A stretch of 23,572 nucleotides of DNA from Perkinsus chesapeaki. Its lineage: Eukaryota > Perkinsozoa > Perkinsida > Perkinsidae. The stretch spans positions 1-23,572 of the forward strand of contig JAAPAO010000561.1 in assembly GCA_013115145.1 (NCBI GenBank), in the 5' to 3' direction. A model generated the notes under the pieces. That model searched no databases. It was not told the origin of the DNA and was given only the letters and a program-made list of their open reading frames with translations. The translations under genes were made by a program, and so were the position numbers. Of this stretch, positions 8,089 to 17,200 are shown piece by piece. Position 1 is the first letter of the stretch, and every line of letters starts with the position of its first letter.

Positions 8089-10181
8089 GCGTCGGGGCCC
8101 TTAACTCTCTCACCGACCCTAATTCAATAACTACTGCAATTGGTTGTAATATCTTCAAAAATGACACCATTGATTGTAACATTGTCTTGAAAGATGGCTC
8201 ACCTTTGAGGAGCAGAGCCCCAATTCCTTCCGCTGAAGACGAAGGCTTTATTGATGATATTGTGCAAGCATTTTCTTCTACCAGTTCGTCTCTTCCTGAG
8301 ATTAGTTTCCGTGGGCACCTTGAGGGTGTCGAGGTTCAGTGCGTAGTTGACTCTGCGTCCGGCTACTCGTATATAGCCGCCTGTGACGTTGGACGTCTTC
8401 CCGTCACACCCGTTCCACTCGACCAGCCATTCCAGGTTCGAGTGGCCAATGGAGCTGTCGTTAAGGGCTCCAGTGCCGTGTCTGGCACGCTTGAGCTTTT
8501 TGAGCTCAGCTCAGCGGCGGTCGTCTGCCGCCGCCCTATTACTTTACGTGTCCTCCCATCAAGGGGCACGCTGGGATCGTGTGGGTTGCCTTGTCTCCTA
8601 CTAGGCCGCGATCTCATGGACTTAATGTCCTTACAGGTGGAAGCCCGGTTATGCTCTTATAAGGGCCACACTCTCTATCAATACTTTCCTACAGTCGAAG
8701 AATTGGTGAGATGTGCCCGTCTTGACGATCAACTCTACCATCTCTGCGAGCTAAATGGTAGCTGGTTGCGGGCTATTTCGCCAGTTGGTCACTCACCGTC
8801 GTCTGAGGACCTGTCTGTCTATGTCAATCTACCAGTATCGAGCCAAACTCGGGAGCAGGTGGCGGAGTACTGTCGATCCCTTGGTCAGCGGAAACCCTTC
8901 CGTCAGGACGAACGCGGTTATTACTCCGAGCTCGTCCCCCTCCCAGTCGAAGACCTCGACCGGTTTCCAGAGTACCAGGAGTATTGCTGGCAGATCTGCT
9001 GCCCCCAACCCAGCCGGGTTCGGCAGGGCCGACAGTATGCCGTCAAGAGCTATGCTAAGCTGACTAAAGAGCAACGCTCCCAGTACCGTGAGCTCGTCGA
9101 CACCTATGTTGCACGGGGCCATTGGACGCCCCTCACCACTGCCCCGTCCAATGCTGCGGCCGAGGTTTTTCTCACCGGTACGGAGAAAAAGGGCAGGTTG
9201 GTTTGTGATTTCCGCCCTCTCAATCAAGCCCTACCTAAGAGTTCCACCAATACCACCTTCATTCCGGTCCTTATGTGCTGTTTGCGGCTACTGCGACCAG
9301 CAGTGCTGATCTTTGCTGACTGCCACTCTGCATTTTATATGCTCCGGCACTGCTTGCATGAGGGCTGCCTCAATAGCTTAGAGATGCACACTGGTGATGA
9401 CAAGTACTTCTCGTCTAGCCGAGTCTGCTTTGGCGTAGTCCATGGTCCTGAATCCCTCGAAGAGAGCCTTGGGCGCCAGGTGACCACGGTCATTGAAAAA
9501 CCACCAGTGCCTGTAGAGCAAGGGGGTATTGCTGAGTTCGTTGATGATCTTACCGTTGCCCTGGGGCCGGCAGACTTGGCTGTGGTTGGGCTTTTGCTAT
9601 CGACCCTTATCTACTTTCTGGGGATTTGTGGGTTTCTGGTAGCACTGGCCAAGTTCTCCATACTGGTGGTGGATAGCGAGGCTCCAGAGTTGGCTACTTT
9701 GAAGCCATTCATGAAGCCAGAAGCTTCCATGCTCGGGGTCAAGGCGTCGTTCAAAAGCGGTTGCCTTTTCCTACAATGCGATCGGACTGAAAGCTTACAA
9801 AGTGCGCTCAGTATCCTTTTGCGTGAGCGTTGGACTAAGATCGCTATCTATGCCGTTTCTGGCGCGCTCGGCCACGATCCCTTAGCCCTGCATGGTGATA
9901 TCAAGCCCTTATGTGATGCAGCACGGCGACTTTTCGGCTCCGTCTTCAGCAAAGTCCCATGGTCTCAAGCGCTCGGTCATGATGATTTCTCTGCTGAACA
10001 GTGGAAGTGCTGGATGGAGATCCACTCCCGTTGGCTTGATTTCATCAACATGGCTATTGCTTCCCCTTGTGAGCATGTTATGCCCCTAGCCGAAGGTCGC
10101 CTGCAGCTCATTCTACAGACAGATGCCAGCGCTTCGGGAGCGGGCGTGTTCATTGGACAGTCCAATGAACACGCCCGCTGA
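8043..10181 (+). CDS. pol: Pol part 1: protease, reverse transcriptase and start of RNase H
   Basis: This frame opens after a TGA at 8040 and overlaps gag by 46 nt in the -1 frame, so it is expressed by frameshifting rather than from its own start. The aspartic protease region is VVDSASGYSYI at about 8343-8375, with Ala where most retropepsins have Gly after D-S/T. Reverse transcriptase follows: LVCDFRPLNQ (fingers), IFADCHSAFYML (motif A Asp), FGVVHGPESLEESL (motif B) and FVDD at 9537-9548 (motif C). RNase H begins with the catalytic Asp of QTDASASGAG at 10122. The frame ends early at TGA 10179-10181, on the second arm of a perfect palindrome. The rest of RNase H continues in the +1 frame. 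Confidence 0.9.
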   Translation, partial: EAGKRRGAPFWPTSVGVGALNSLTDPNSITTAIGCNIFKNDTIDCNIVLKDGSPLRSRAPIPSAEDEGFIDDIVQAFSSTSSSLPEISFRGHLEGVEVQCVVDSASGYSYIAACDVGRLPVTPVPLDQPFQVRVANGAVVKGSSAVSGTLELFELSSAAVVCRRPITLRVLPSRGTLGSCGLPCLLLGRDLMDLMSLQVEARLCSYKGHTLYQYFPTVEELVRCARLDDQLYHLCELNGSWLRAISPVGHSPSSEDLSVYVNLPVSSQTREQVAEYCRSLGQRKPFRQDERGYYSELVPLPVEDLDRFPEYQEYCWQICCPQPSRVRQGRQYAVKSYAKLTKEQRSQYRELVDTYVARGHWTPLTTAPSNAAAEVFLTGTEKKGRLVCDFRPLNQALPKSSTNTTFIPVLMCCLRLLRPAVLIFADCHSAFYMLRHCLHEGCLNSLEMHTGDDKYFSSSRVCFGVVHGPESLEESLGRQVTTVIEKPPVPVEQGGIAEFVDDLTVALGPADLAVVGLLLSTLIYFLGICGFLVALAKFSILVVDSEAPELATLKPFMKPEASMLGVKASFKSGCLFLQCDRTESLQSALSILLRERWTKIAIYAVSGALGHDPLALHGDIKPLCDAARRLFGSVFSKVPWSQALGHDDFSAEQWKCWMEIHSRWLDFINMAIASPCEHVMPLAEGRLQLILQTDASASGAGVFIGQSNEHAR
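8049..8100 (+). promoter_or_regulatory. -1 ribosomal frameshift signal between gag and pol
   Basis: GGGAAAC at 8049-8055 is a slippery heptamer in the correct register (gag codons G GGA AAC), the same heptamer known from Mason-Pfizer monkey virus gag-pro. A 6-nt spacer (8056-8061) leads to a GC-only 8-bp stem, GGGCCCCG (8062-8069) with CGGGGCCC (8093-8100). The 23-nt loop holds the gag stop and a palindrome, CCGACGTCGG. The -1 frame is open from 8043 through protease and RT. Confidence 0.85.
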
Positions 10182-12519
10182 ACAATTTGGACTCCGGCAA
10201 CGGACGGGTGAGATACTGCCTTTGGTGAGAGATGCCTGCTCTTGGACGGCTCTCCAACAACGGTACCACTCAAACCGTCGAGAAATGCTAGCCCTCTACC
10301 GTGGGGTCTGTTGGCTCTCGCGTATACTAGTACAGCTGAAGACGATGTCCTTCAGCACCTCTCCGGTGGTTACAGACCCTCCTATTATCCAGTCCGACAA
10401 CCACAGCACGGTGCGATGGTGCTTATCGTCTTGCAGCACCTTGAAGTTCACTGCGATTGAGCGGCATGCCTTGCACAGGATTGCATCTGCTCTAGGTAAT
10501 GAACTCTTGCAGATCCGTAAGATCTGTGGAGGATATGAAGTTATGCACCTTCCAGGAGTTCAGAACGCTGCGGCCGATGAGTTGAGCCGGGTCCTCAGTG
10601 TGGGTGTGAAGGGCCAGTTATCATTGCCTTTGTTCCAGCTGCTCAACCACGCAACGGGTTTGAAGGAGTATCCAGCTGCCGACGACTTGTTCGTGCTCGC
10701 GGAGGTGTTAGGATCGTCAGAAGTCCACGATCTCTGTTTCGAGTACTGTGGCCCGGGCTGCTCCCGCCCGCCTTCTGGAGAGGCCGCTCTCGGCGACCAG
10801 GAATGTGCCGCACCAGATGCTGCCACGCTTTATGTCCTCCAGCAGGTCTGCCCCGAAGCGTCATTCATTCTTCAGGAAGAGGACTTTGTGGATCGGTGTT
10901 TTACCCTGGAAGAAGAGCCCGAAGATGCATCTCAAGGACATCAACCTCAGACGGAGTCATACTTGGTTAGAAGACTTGGTAGTGACACCTGGAGCATAGA
11001 CCAGGCCTGTCGAAGTATCTCCGTCTTGCGCTGGTGCCTGGATGCCTGGTTAGTCGCTGCGCGGGACAAGACGCGCCGTGGTCCCCGGTCGAAGGACTTC
11101 CAGCCCTTCCCCCGGAACTGGACTAGGGAAGACCTTCTTGTTCTCCTGCGCGCGGACCAGGGCGGCAACTCGGCAGTCTGCAGCCTGCGTGAGAAGGGTT
11201 TCTCTGAACCCTATTACGATATTGATGGTCTGGTGACCTTCCGCTCTAGTCTCTCTAGTGGGGCGGTGGCTTTCCGCCCGTTGGTCAGCAGTTTGATCCG
11301 TGATAAGCTTCTTCGTGATGTCCATCGAAGTCATGGCCACTGTGGGGTAGATTACATGTGCGGAAGGGTAACTCAGGGATTCCATGCTCAGCGCCTTCGC
11401 TCTGCCGCCGCCCTTATAAAGCAGCACTGCGTCTTCTGCGCGCGGTTCTGTGCGTCGTTCCCAAAGACATGGACGGTGCCTTGTGGAGGCCCCTTCTTCG
11501 ACCTAGAGAGTTTGATGGCTCTCCCAGCCTACAGTGTTGTGGGCATCGATTTCCTTTCCTTAGCACCCAAGGTCAAGGTCTTGGCCGTAGTCTGCGCGGC
11601 GACAAGACACTGCTCCCTGTTCTACACCCCTCAGGAGAACTCGCACTGCTCCTTAGCTGCCATTAAGGAACTGTGCCTCTTGTTTGGTCGGCCCTTGTGT
11701 GTATATTCTGATCGTGCCAGCTATTTTCGGAGCTCCTACTTTCTGGAAGGGCTCGAGAAGATGGGCATTCAGAATGTTCACTTGGCCTCGCGCTCCCCAT
11801 TTGAGGGTTCCCTCTATGAACGTCGCAACCAGGAAGTCCGACGGCTTCTCCGCTTCTTTGAAGAACTACCGGTGGTACGCCGTCTTCTTGCTCACTTTGA
11901 TGCTTCCTCGGTTTCCGATGTAACCTCTCTGCGACGGCTGTTGATGGAGATATCCCTTATTATGAATCAAAGGCCCTTGGGTATCAGCCGGTCTGGGGAG
12001 GATGTTAATACTATATGCCCTGACAGCTTATGCTTTGGTTATACTCGTCGCACTGACCAGCTCAGTGAACCCCTGTTTGAAGTACCGAATAGACCTTCAG
12101 TGGTGGATGAGGGAGTTCCTCAGGCAGGGGTGGACATGGTTATCGATTCTGCCGCTGTGCGTCGAGGTTCTACAGGTTATCTTCCTCTGGGCGCTCAAGG
12201 CTCCCCGCCTCAGCGCTTCTCTGCTGTTAGGAATTCTTTTCTATCTTATCATTTTCAGTGGTTGAGGGATCGCTCTACCCGAAACGTCGTTCGCGGCGTG
12301 GCGAAGGCTGGTAACGTCTCCATTCACTTTGATGAGGGCGACCTAGTCTTTGTGAAGAGTGGTAAAGTCATTTACCCGGCCAGGGTAGTCCAGACCCTTC
12401 CCGGCTCGGATGGTGTTGTACGCCGCTTGCGCGTGCGCAATAGCAAGTCGGGACACGAGTCTACGGTGTCTCACCACAATGTTGTCAAGTCGTCTATTGA
12501 GTCGTCGCTGCAGGACTAG
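10123..12519 (+). CDS. pol: Pol part 2: rest of RNase H, and integrase (out of frame with part 1)
   Basis: Coding content resumes after the palindrome. RNase H continues with RREMLALYRGV (Glu at 10282), SDNHSTVRW and NAAADELSR. Integrase has an HHCC zinc domain (HRSHGHC..., then CVFC at 11428-11439) and catalytic D at 11548, D at 11710 and E at 11818, giving 53 and exactly 35 residues between them (D,D-35-E). MNQRPL follows. The last 65 residues (GDLVFVKSGK...YPARVVQTLPGSDGVVRRLRV) resemble the DUF5641-type C-terminal domain of BEL/Pao integrases. The stop TAG (12517-12519) lies 26 nt before the 3' LTR. The apparent ATG at 10123 is inside RNase H and is not a real start. Pol was presumably one continuous frame. 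Confidence 0.85.
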   Translation: MPALRERACSLDSPMNTPAEQFGLRQRTGEILPLVRDACSWTALQQRYHSNRREMLALYRGVCWLSRILVQLKTMSFSTSPVVTDPPIIQSDNHSTVRWCLSSCSTLKFTAIERHALHRIASALGNELLQIRKICGGYEVMHLPGVQNAAADELSRVLSVGVKGQLSLPLFQLLNHATGLKEYPAADDLFVLAEVLGSSEVHDLCFEYCGPGCSRPPSGEAALGDQECAAPDAATLYVLQQVCPEASFILQEEDFVDRCFTLEEEPEDASQGHQPQTESYLVRRLGSDTWSIDQACRSISVLRWCLDAWLVAARDKTRRGPRSKDFQPFPRNWTREDLLVLLRADQGGNSAVCSLREKGFSEPYYDIDGLVTFRSSLSSGAVAFRPLVSSLIRDKLLRDVHRSHGHCGVDYMCGRVTQGFHAQRLRSAAALIKQHCVFCARFCASFPKTWTVPCGGPFFDLESLMALPAYSVVGIDFLSLAPKVKVLAVVCAATRHCSLFYTPQENSHCSLAAIKELCLLFGRPLCVYSDRASYFRSSYFLEGLEKMGIQNVHLASRSPFEGSLYERRNQEVRRLLRFFEELPVVRRLLAHFDASSVSDVTSLRRLLMEISLIMNQRPLGISRSGEDVNTICPDSLCFGYTRRTDQLSEPLFEVPNRPSVVDEGVPQAGVDMVIDSAAVRRGSTGYLPLGAQGSPPQRFSAVRNSFLSYHFQWLRDRSTRNVVRGVAKAGNVSIHFDEGDLVFVKSGKVIYPARVVQTLPGSDGVVRRLRVRNSKSGHESTVSHHNVVKSSIESSLQD
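10139..10179 (+). repeat. Perfect 20-bp-arm palindrome at the pol frame break
   Basis: Arms 10139-10158 and 10160-10179 are exact reverse complements around a single A. The palindrome lies inside the RNase H coding region, and its distal arm supplies the TGA that ends the upstream frame. Confidence 0.98.
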
Positions 12520-12545
12520 ATTATGTTCGATCTGGGGGCCGTTTA

Positions 12546-12788
12546 TATTGCCACTAGAGCGAGATCGAACTACCTAGGCGTAGCGCATGACCAACTCTCA
12601 TTATACTACCTCTTTTCTAGTCAGAGTAGAGTCATTGTGCTGGTGATAAGTGTTCGCACGCATGCTCTGCGCATGCGTTCACCATTGTAGTTGTACGCAA
12701 GCACAATATATACCCTTTTATCTACTCTCCCTTGTTAACTCATGAGTCGTGTTCAAGAGCAGTCCAGCAATGGTGTGGATGGGCAACA
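12546..12788 (+). repeat. 3' LTR
   Basis: Identical copy of 6375-6617. It is preceded by a short G-rich stretch (GGGGGCC at 12534-12540) that could act as a weak polypurine tract. It again contains the TATA box and the Gag ATG, which open a 41-codon frame (12742-12867) running into flanking DNA. Confidence 0.95.
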
Positions 12789-12802
12789 CTCTCTGTATAA
12801 AT

Positions 12803-12863
12803 TCAAATATTCGGCAGACTTGATACAGACACAGTATATGTGTCAAGTCTGTCGAATGTTTGA
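12803..12863. repeat. 24-bp hairpin with only G-U wobble deviations
   Basis: Arms 12803-12826 and 12840-12863 pair over 24 bp around a 13-nt loop. The three positions that are not Watson-Crick all give G-U pairs when the plus strand is read as RNA. It starts 14 bp after the 3' LTR. It could be an RNA hairpin or an ageing palindrome. Confidence 0.75.
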
Positions 12864-12921
12864 CTGACTATAATCGTTAGTGTATCATACACAGTATTGA
12901 CACATGATAATGTTATGATGA

Positions 12922-13423
12922 TCCCCAGAATCCCGCAACTCTCATACCGTCTTTCCGCCGCCAGTTCCCAACCAACCTCCGGTCCCTCCCTTTAAGGTCG
13001 GTAAGTTTCCTCCACGTTTGGTTCCCCAGTGCGACTGCGCTCGCGATGACATGCGTGACCGATCTCATGCCGTATTGGTGGTACTCTCCACCATGGCTGG
13101 TTACCAGACGTTGAATCTAACCACCACGTTCAGCCCGGACAGCTTCCCGTTTTAATCAGCCAGCAGTATTTCGACCAACGCTTATAACGGACCGATTGAT
13201 CAAGGCAATCGCTCGACTGTGCAGCCATCCCGAAAGACTCATTCGTCTGCATGAGGACAAGCTTTTCAACTCGAGGAGATTTCACTCGACACCAAGGTGG
13301 GGCGTGACCGACAATTTCCAGGTAGATATAGGGACTCATCTGGCTCACGGAGATATGCTCCTCGAGGACCAAGAAGTGCTTCTGATGCGGAAATTCCGTT
13401 TAGGAAATGAGGACAATTATTGA
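12922..13423 (+). pseudogene. Decayed coding sequence, unknown family
   Basis: A proline-rich frame (PPPVPNQPPVPPFKVG) opens at 12922 and runs to TAA at 13153. The text then seems to continue in the next frame (LPVLISQQYFDQRL) and again in the third (TDRLIKAIARLCSHPERL, to the stop near 13423). Each switch has the same direction (-1 or +2). This looks like one coding sequence with two small indels. A GTAAGT...CCCCAG pair could also define a 29-nt intron in the first part. I recognise no family. Confidence 0.35.
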
Positions 13424-13746
13424 TAGTGATTCGGAAACAAGATACTCCCTAAATACGGATCTTATATCCTTATATGATACTTTCGAGGGAAAACTTCCCG
13501 TGCATTCCTCCTGTCAACCTTATTCTGCATCACACGAAGTTTGGGTCAAAGTTGGAAAACCATTTTCCGCATTACCCTTACCTCCTCCTCACTGGACCCT
13601 TCCATCCGCCCTGTCAGCCAGAACGTAAGTCCCTTGAACACATCTCCTCCGCCACCACCACCTTTCCGACCTTCAGCTTCGGAACAAGCGTAGCGTTCTT
13701 GGTAACTGACCTAGGGGATACATCCAGCTCAATGCAGACGCCATAG
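13407..13746 (+). CDS. Possible small two-exon ORF, unknown
   Basis: ATG at 13407 opens 72 codons plus two bases to a GTAAGT donor after 13624. A 52-nt intron (13625-13676, CTTCAG acceptor) leads to a second exon ending TAG at 13744-13746, giving 95 residues. Phase matches. Nothing in the protein is recognised, and it may be the 3' part of the decayed gene just upstream. Confidence 0.25.
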
Positions 13747-13918
13747 AAGAAGGCTCTGAGAATCGATCATCCTTTACGGCTACGGTGTTAGGAGGTCATC
13801 ACTTGCATATGTTGTAAAGTGAACAAGTCAAGGTGACGTGAATATGCTGGCATCTGGGAGATATCTTTCCCTCGTTCAAAACTGCCCGAAGACTCACAGG
13901 ACACTCTTGCCGAATCCC

Positions 13919-14263
13919 TCACCGTTTCAACAACTGCTTCCGCTTCTCCATAAGATACTCCCTCTCGCTCTGCCACCCGCTTGAGGAAGGCGCTCGCATG
14001 GAAGCCTCGGCAGAAGTCGCCTTCGCTGTCGGGCGTGCCAGCTCGCCGCGCCGACCAGACATTGCCAAACACTCTGCGAAATTTTCTCCACTTTCCCCAT
14101 TGACGAACACTTTCCTCAAAATGTAGTGTCTCAATTCTATATCGCCTGCAAATAATCCAGGATTGTAAAACGTGCGTTGAGGAATAGTAAGGAAGAGCAA
14201 GTTTGCAAGATTGAGTATATCTGGCAACTCGAGGAACAAATCTGATACTGGAAATGCGGGACA
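13919..14263 (-). other. Open frame directly after the transporter stop, same frame
   Basis: After the TGA at 14264-14266 the transporter's frame stays open for 114 more codons to TGA at 13919-13921. The product has a hydrophobic start (LPDILNLANLLFLTIP) and a charged end (REYLMEKRKQLLKR). A second minus-strand frame is open at the same time over a longer interval (14492 down to 13788, 234 codons). At most one of these should be real. Options are a stop-readthrough tail, a separate gene with an upstream acceptor (TTTCCAG near 14248), or chance. Confidence 0.3.
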
Positions 14264-17200
14264 TCACCAACCCAGCATCATCGCCCAGGCATAGCCGAAG
14301 GTGCTCAACGAAATGAGAATCAGCAAGGCCACGGGAAAACCTGAGAGGAGCTGCAATACTGGACTTAGCGAGTTCGTAGAGAAGCGTCAAGCTTTCCAAG
14401 AGGAAGGCGCCACTCATTTCAAAAATCCATACCGCGCTCGATGCCATCAGTTTAGCGAATGAGGAAATCACTCTCGCGAATAGGGACATCACTTCCGGGT
14501 TGCACTTTCAACGGCACAAAAAATCTCCGTGGTGCTGAAAATTGCACCACACCTGCAGAAGGTCGGCAAGCTGTACCAAAACTTGTAAAAGTCTGATCGA
14601 TGACGGCCCGTTGAAGGGGCTAACCCGGAGGGGGTACATCCGGCCGCGGAAGACTCGGATCGATTTCTGCTGCCGACGGCAAACAGTGGAATTATCCAGT
14701 GAATATACCATCGACTATCGCATTAGTCAATTGCTACGATTTTCCAAGGTAGCCCGAAAGAAGACCGTGCCGAGCTGTCAGAGGTTCACCCCAAACCTAC
14801 CGGATTTTACAAAGTCTTTCGACTGCAAAACCGGAGCGGGCGGCGCTCCGGGCAGAGACAGATGGACAACACCGGCAGCATTCGCGTTCGGGAAGGAACT
14901 GAAATTATAATATTTCGCGCGCCATGAAATACGCAGTATAACTTTAAAATCGAACTTCGCGATACAACTCAATTGAGAAGGCACGGTTACGTCGTGGAAG
15001 AATGGCGCAGTAAGACGCAATGGAGAACAAACAAAACCAGAAAAGTGCTGCTCTACTTCCACAATCCAGCAGGGGGCTCAAGTCTAAACTGCAATGAAAA
15101 TCTACAGTGCGCTCGGGTTTGTTGGGCAAGTTGATTGAAATGGAATAGTCAACGTTTAAGTAAGTGAGGATTAAAGCTTCCAGCAACAAGAGGAAGCGAC
15201 CGATAAATGTGATGGTGCATAAGGGTGCGAAGATTGGCAGCGCAGACGTTTCAGGGACTCACCTGACAGGAAGGCCCATGGCAGCGGATGTCATAAGCGC
15301 ACAGCCGACGGTGAACAGGCGAGGATGACCAACTACCGCACCAACCTGAAGGAAAAAATATCTTTTTCTTCCGGCGCGAAATCCATACAAGGAAAGCGAG
15401 TGGCGACGATAGCCTTTATTTGTGATATAGGACGAAAAGAGAACACCTGTGAGCTCGTCGGAATATGATATTATCGCTTCGCCGAGGTTTTCGAGAGTAG
15501 TTGAATACACGGTAGCGGTTTGCGCACGCGTGCACAAGCAACCAGCGTAACCACGTCCTTGAGCGGCCGAGCAGGTTAAATAATTCTTAATCGAAAATTT
15601 CAACTGCGGAAGAAACTGCTGCGGAGTTGATTCGCTGAAAATTCCTTCAGGCTTGATGAACCCCTGGGGCGATCACAGAGACATGTAATTCGGAGCAACG
15701 GAGCTTGAGGTAAAAATGGTGTAGTGAAGCCTCCTAGGAAATGAAACCCCTTACGGAAGGGTAAGAAAGACCAACGGTAGAGATTCAGAACTGGCAATTT
15801 CGCGGTTGCCGCCTTTTAATGATACTGCTGAAAACTGCTGTATGACACTGACAAATATCGCTCGCCCAGAAAAAATGAAAACGATCCGAAACTTTCGAAT
15901 TTACCTTCCTATAACAGAAACATTCTACAACACGTGGAGTGAAAAGAAATGTGGAATAGTCACAAAAACTCTGCGAAAATCGAGCATGTGCTCACTCTCG
16001 GATACGCCCACCATCTTACCTTCGCAACAACCGGCAGCGCTATAATAGCACAGACCGTCGAAGAAAGGAAGTTCGCAACCAGACCAGTGCAGACAAAGAA
16101 ACAAGTAGCGCTCGCCCAGACGCTCGCTCCTTCCAGCGACTTCGAGATACCGTTCGCCAAGATTCTCAGTAATCCAGAGCTCTCGACCGCGTTACCGAGA
16201 GCCACGCCACCGCCAAGGAGGGTCAGCACGGACCACTGAGAAAAGGAAAAAAGTATTTACGGCGTAAGTTGTTCAAAAGTCGGTTTCAACTGTTTTCAAG
16301 GTAGGTTGTTTAAAACAACACACCCTTGTGAACATATTTTACCGTTAATTCTACGGTATTTGGTCAAGTTCTGTTTCGATAACATACGTCATATCGAAAG
16401 ATAGTTCCGAGGGTGATATCTCACGGAATTACGGTCGATATTTTCGTATCCCAGCAGATGCAGTCAAAGACTAAATCGTTATTAAATGCTGCCTTGGGAA
16501 GAACAATAGGCATTCTAACACTGTCCCAGATTTTCGACGACGGAGTTGCCGTGTTGAGGATCAACCTACATTTTCGAGCGACTTCACGCGCCTTTCCTCC
16601 TCCTTACCTGCATGCCCTGCCAGTCCTCAGTTGTCAAAATTCCAAGGCAATGAAATGCCACCACTGACATCAAACCAATTATACCCATGTTCCCGAAGAT
16701 GCTCTGGAGGCCGGCGATATCGAAAATCATCCAAAGGAAAACTGTTGAGCAAACTATACCTGACAAAAACTGTGAGAAGGCAAATGAAGCAATTCTCACC
16801 AATAACGGTCCAATCTGTAGAATTTAACGGCGCGTGACTTTCATCAACCTCCGATGCCACTGAATCCTTCTCCGTATCTGATACAGCAACATCGTTTCTA
16901 ATGCTCAATAAAACATTCCACGCGGCAAACAATCTCTATTAGGTTTATAACGAATCTTAATAAGTAATTGAGACCGTGGTAAAATACCTATATACCTTAC
17001 TAATACGATATTCACGGTTATGTTTTGGTGGGGCTGAAGTGGGAGAAAAATGCTTACAAAAAACTAATGACACTATCCGAGAAAGAAAATTACGTGGATT
17101 CAGAATATATATGTCACACCGTTTCAAACGTTTTTCCACAAGAAATCTCGCTCCCCTTATTAATAATACATTATTCATATCGGTCTTTTAACCAATTATA

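Larger units (their letters stand above)
6375..12788 (+). mobile_element. LTR retrotransposon (Ty3/BEL-type gene order), young insertion
   Basis: Two identical 243-bp direct repeats bound a 6.4-kb unit coding for Gag, then protease, reverse transcriptase, RNase H and integrase. That order (integrase after RNase H) excludes Ty1/copia. The C-terminus of Pol resembles the DUF5641-type domain found in BEL/Pao integrases. No difference is visible between the LTRs, so the insertion is recent. A 4-bp CTCT at 6372-6375 and 12789-12792 could be the target-site duplication if the LTR begins at 6376. Pol carries one frame break at a palindrome (10139-10179), so this copy is probably not autonomous. Confidence 0.95.

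Noticed and set aside
8161-8194. Separate start codon for pol after the gag stop
   Set aside because: The pol frame is already open from 8043 and overlaps gag at a canonical slippery site, so an independent start is not needed. The ATG at 8161 is in another frame.
13149-13200. Perkinsus mitochondrial-style programmed frameshifts in the decayed ORF
   Set aside because: The region is nuclear-like with transposons and introns around it, and the sites do not clearly match the known AGG or CCC shift signals. Indels are simpler.
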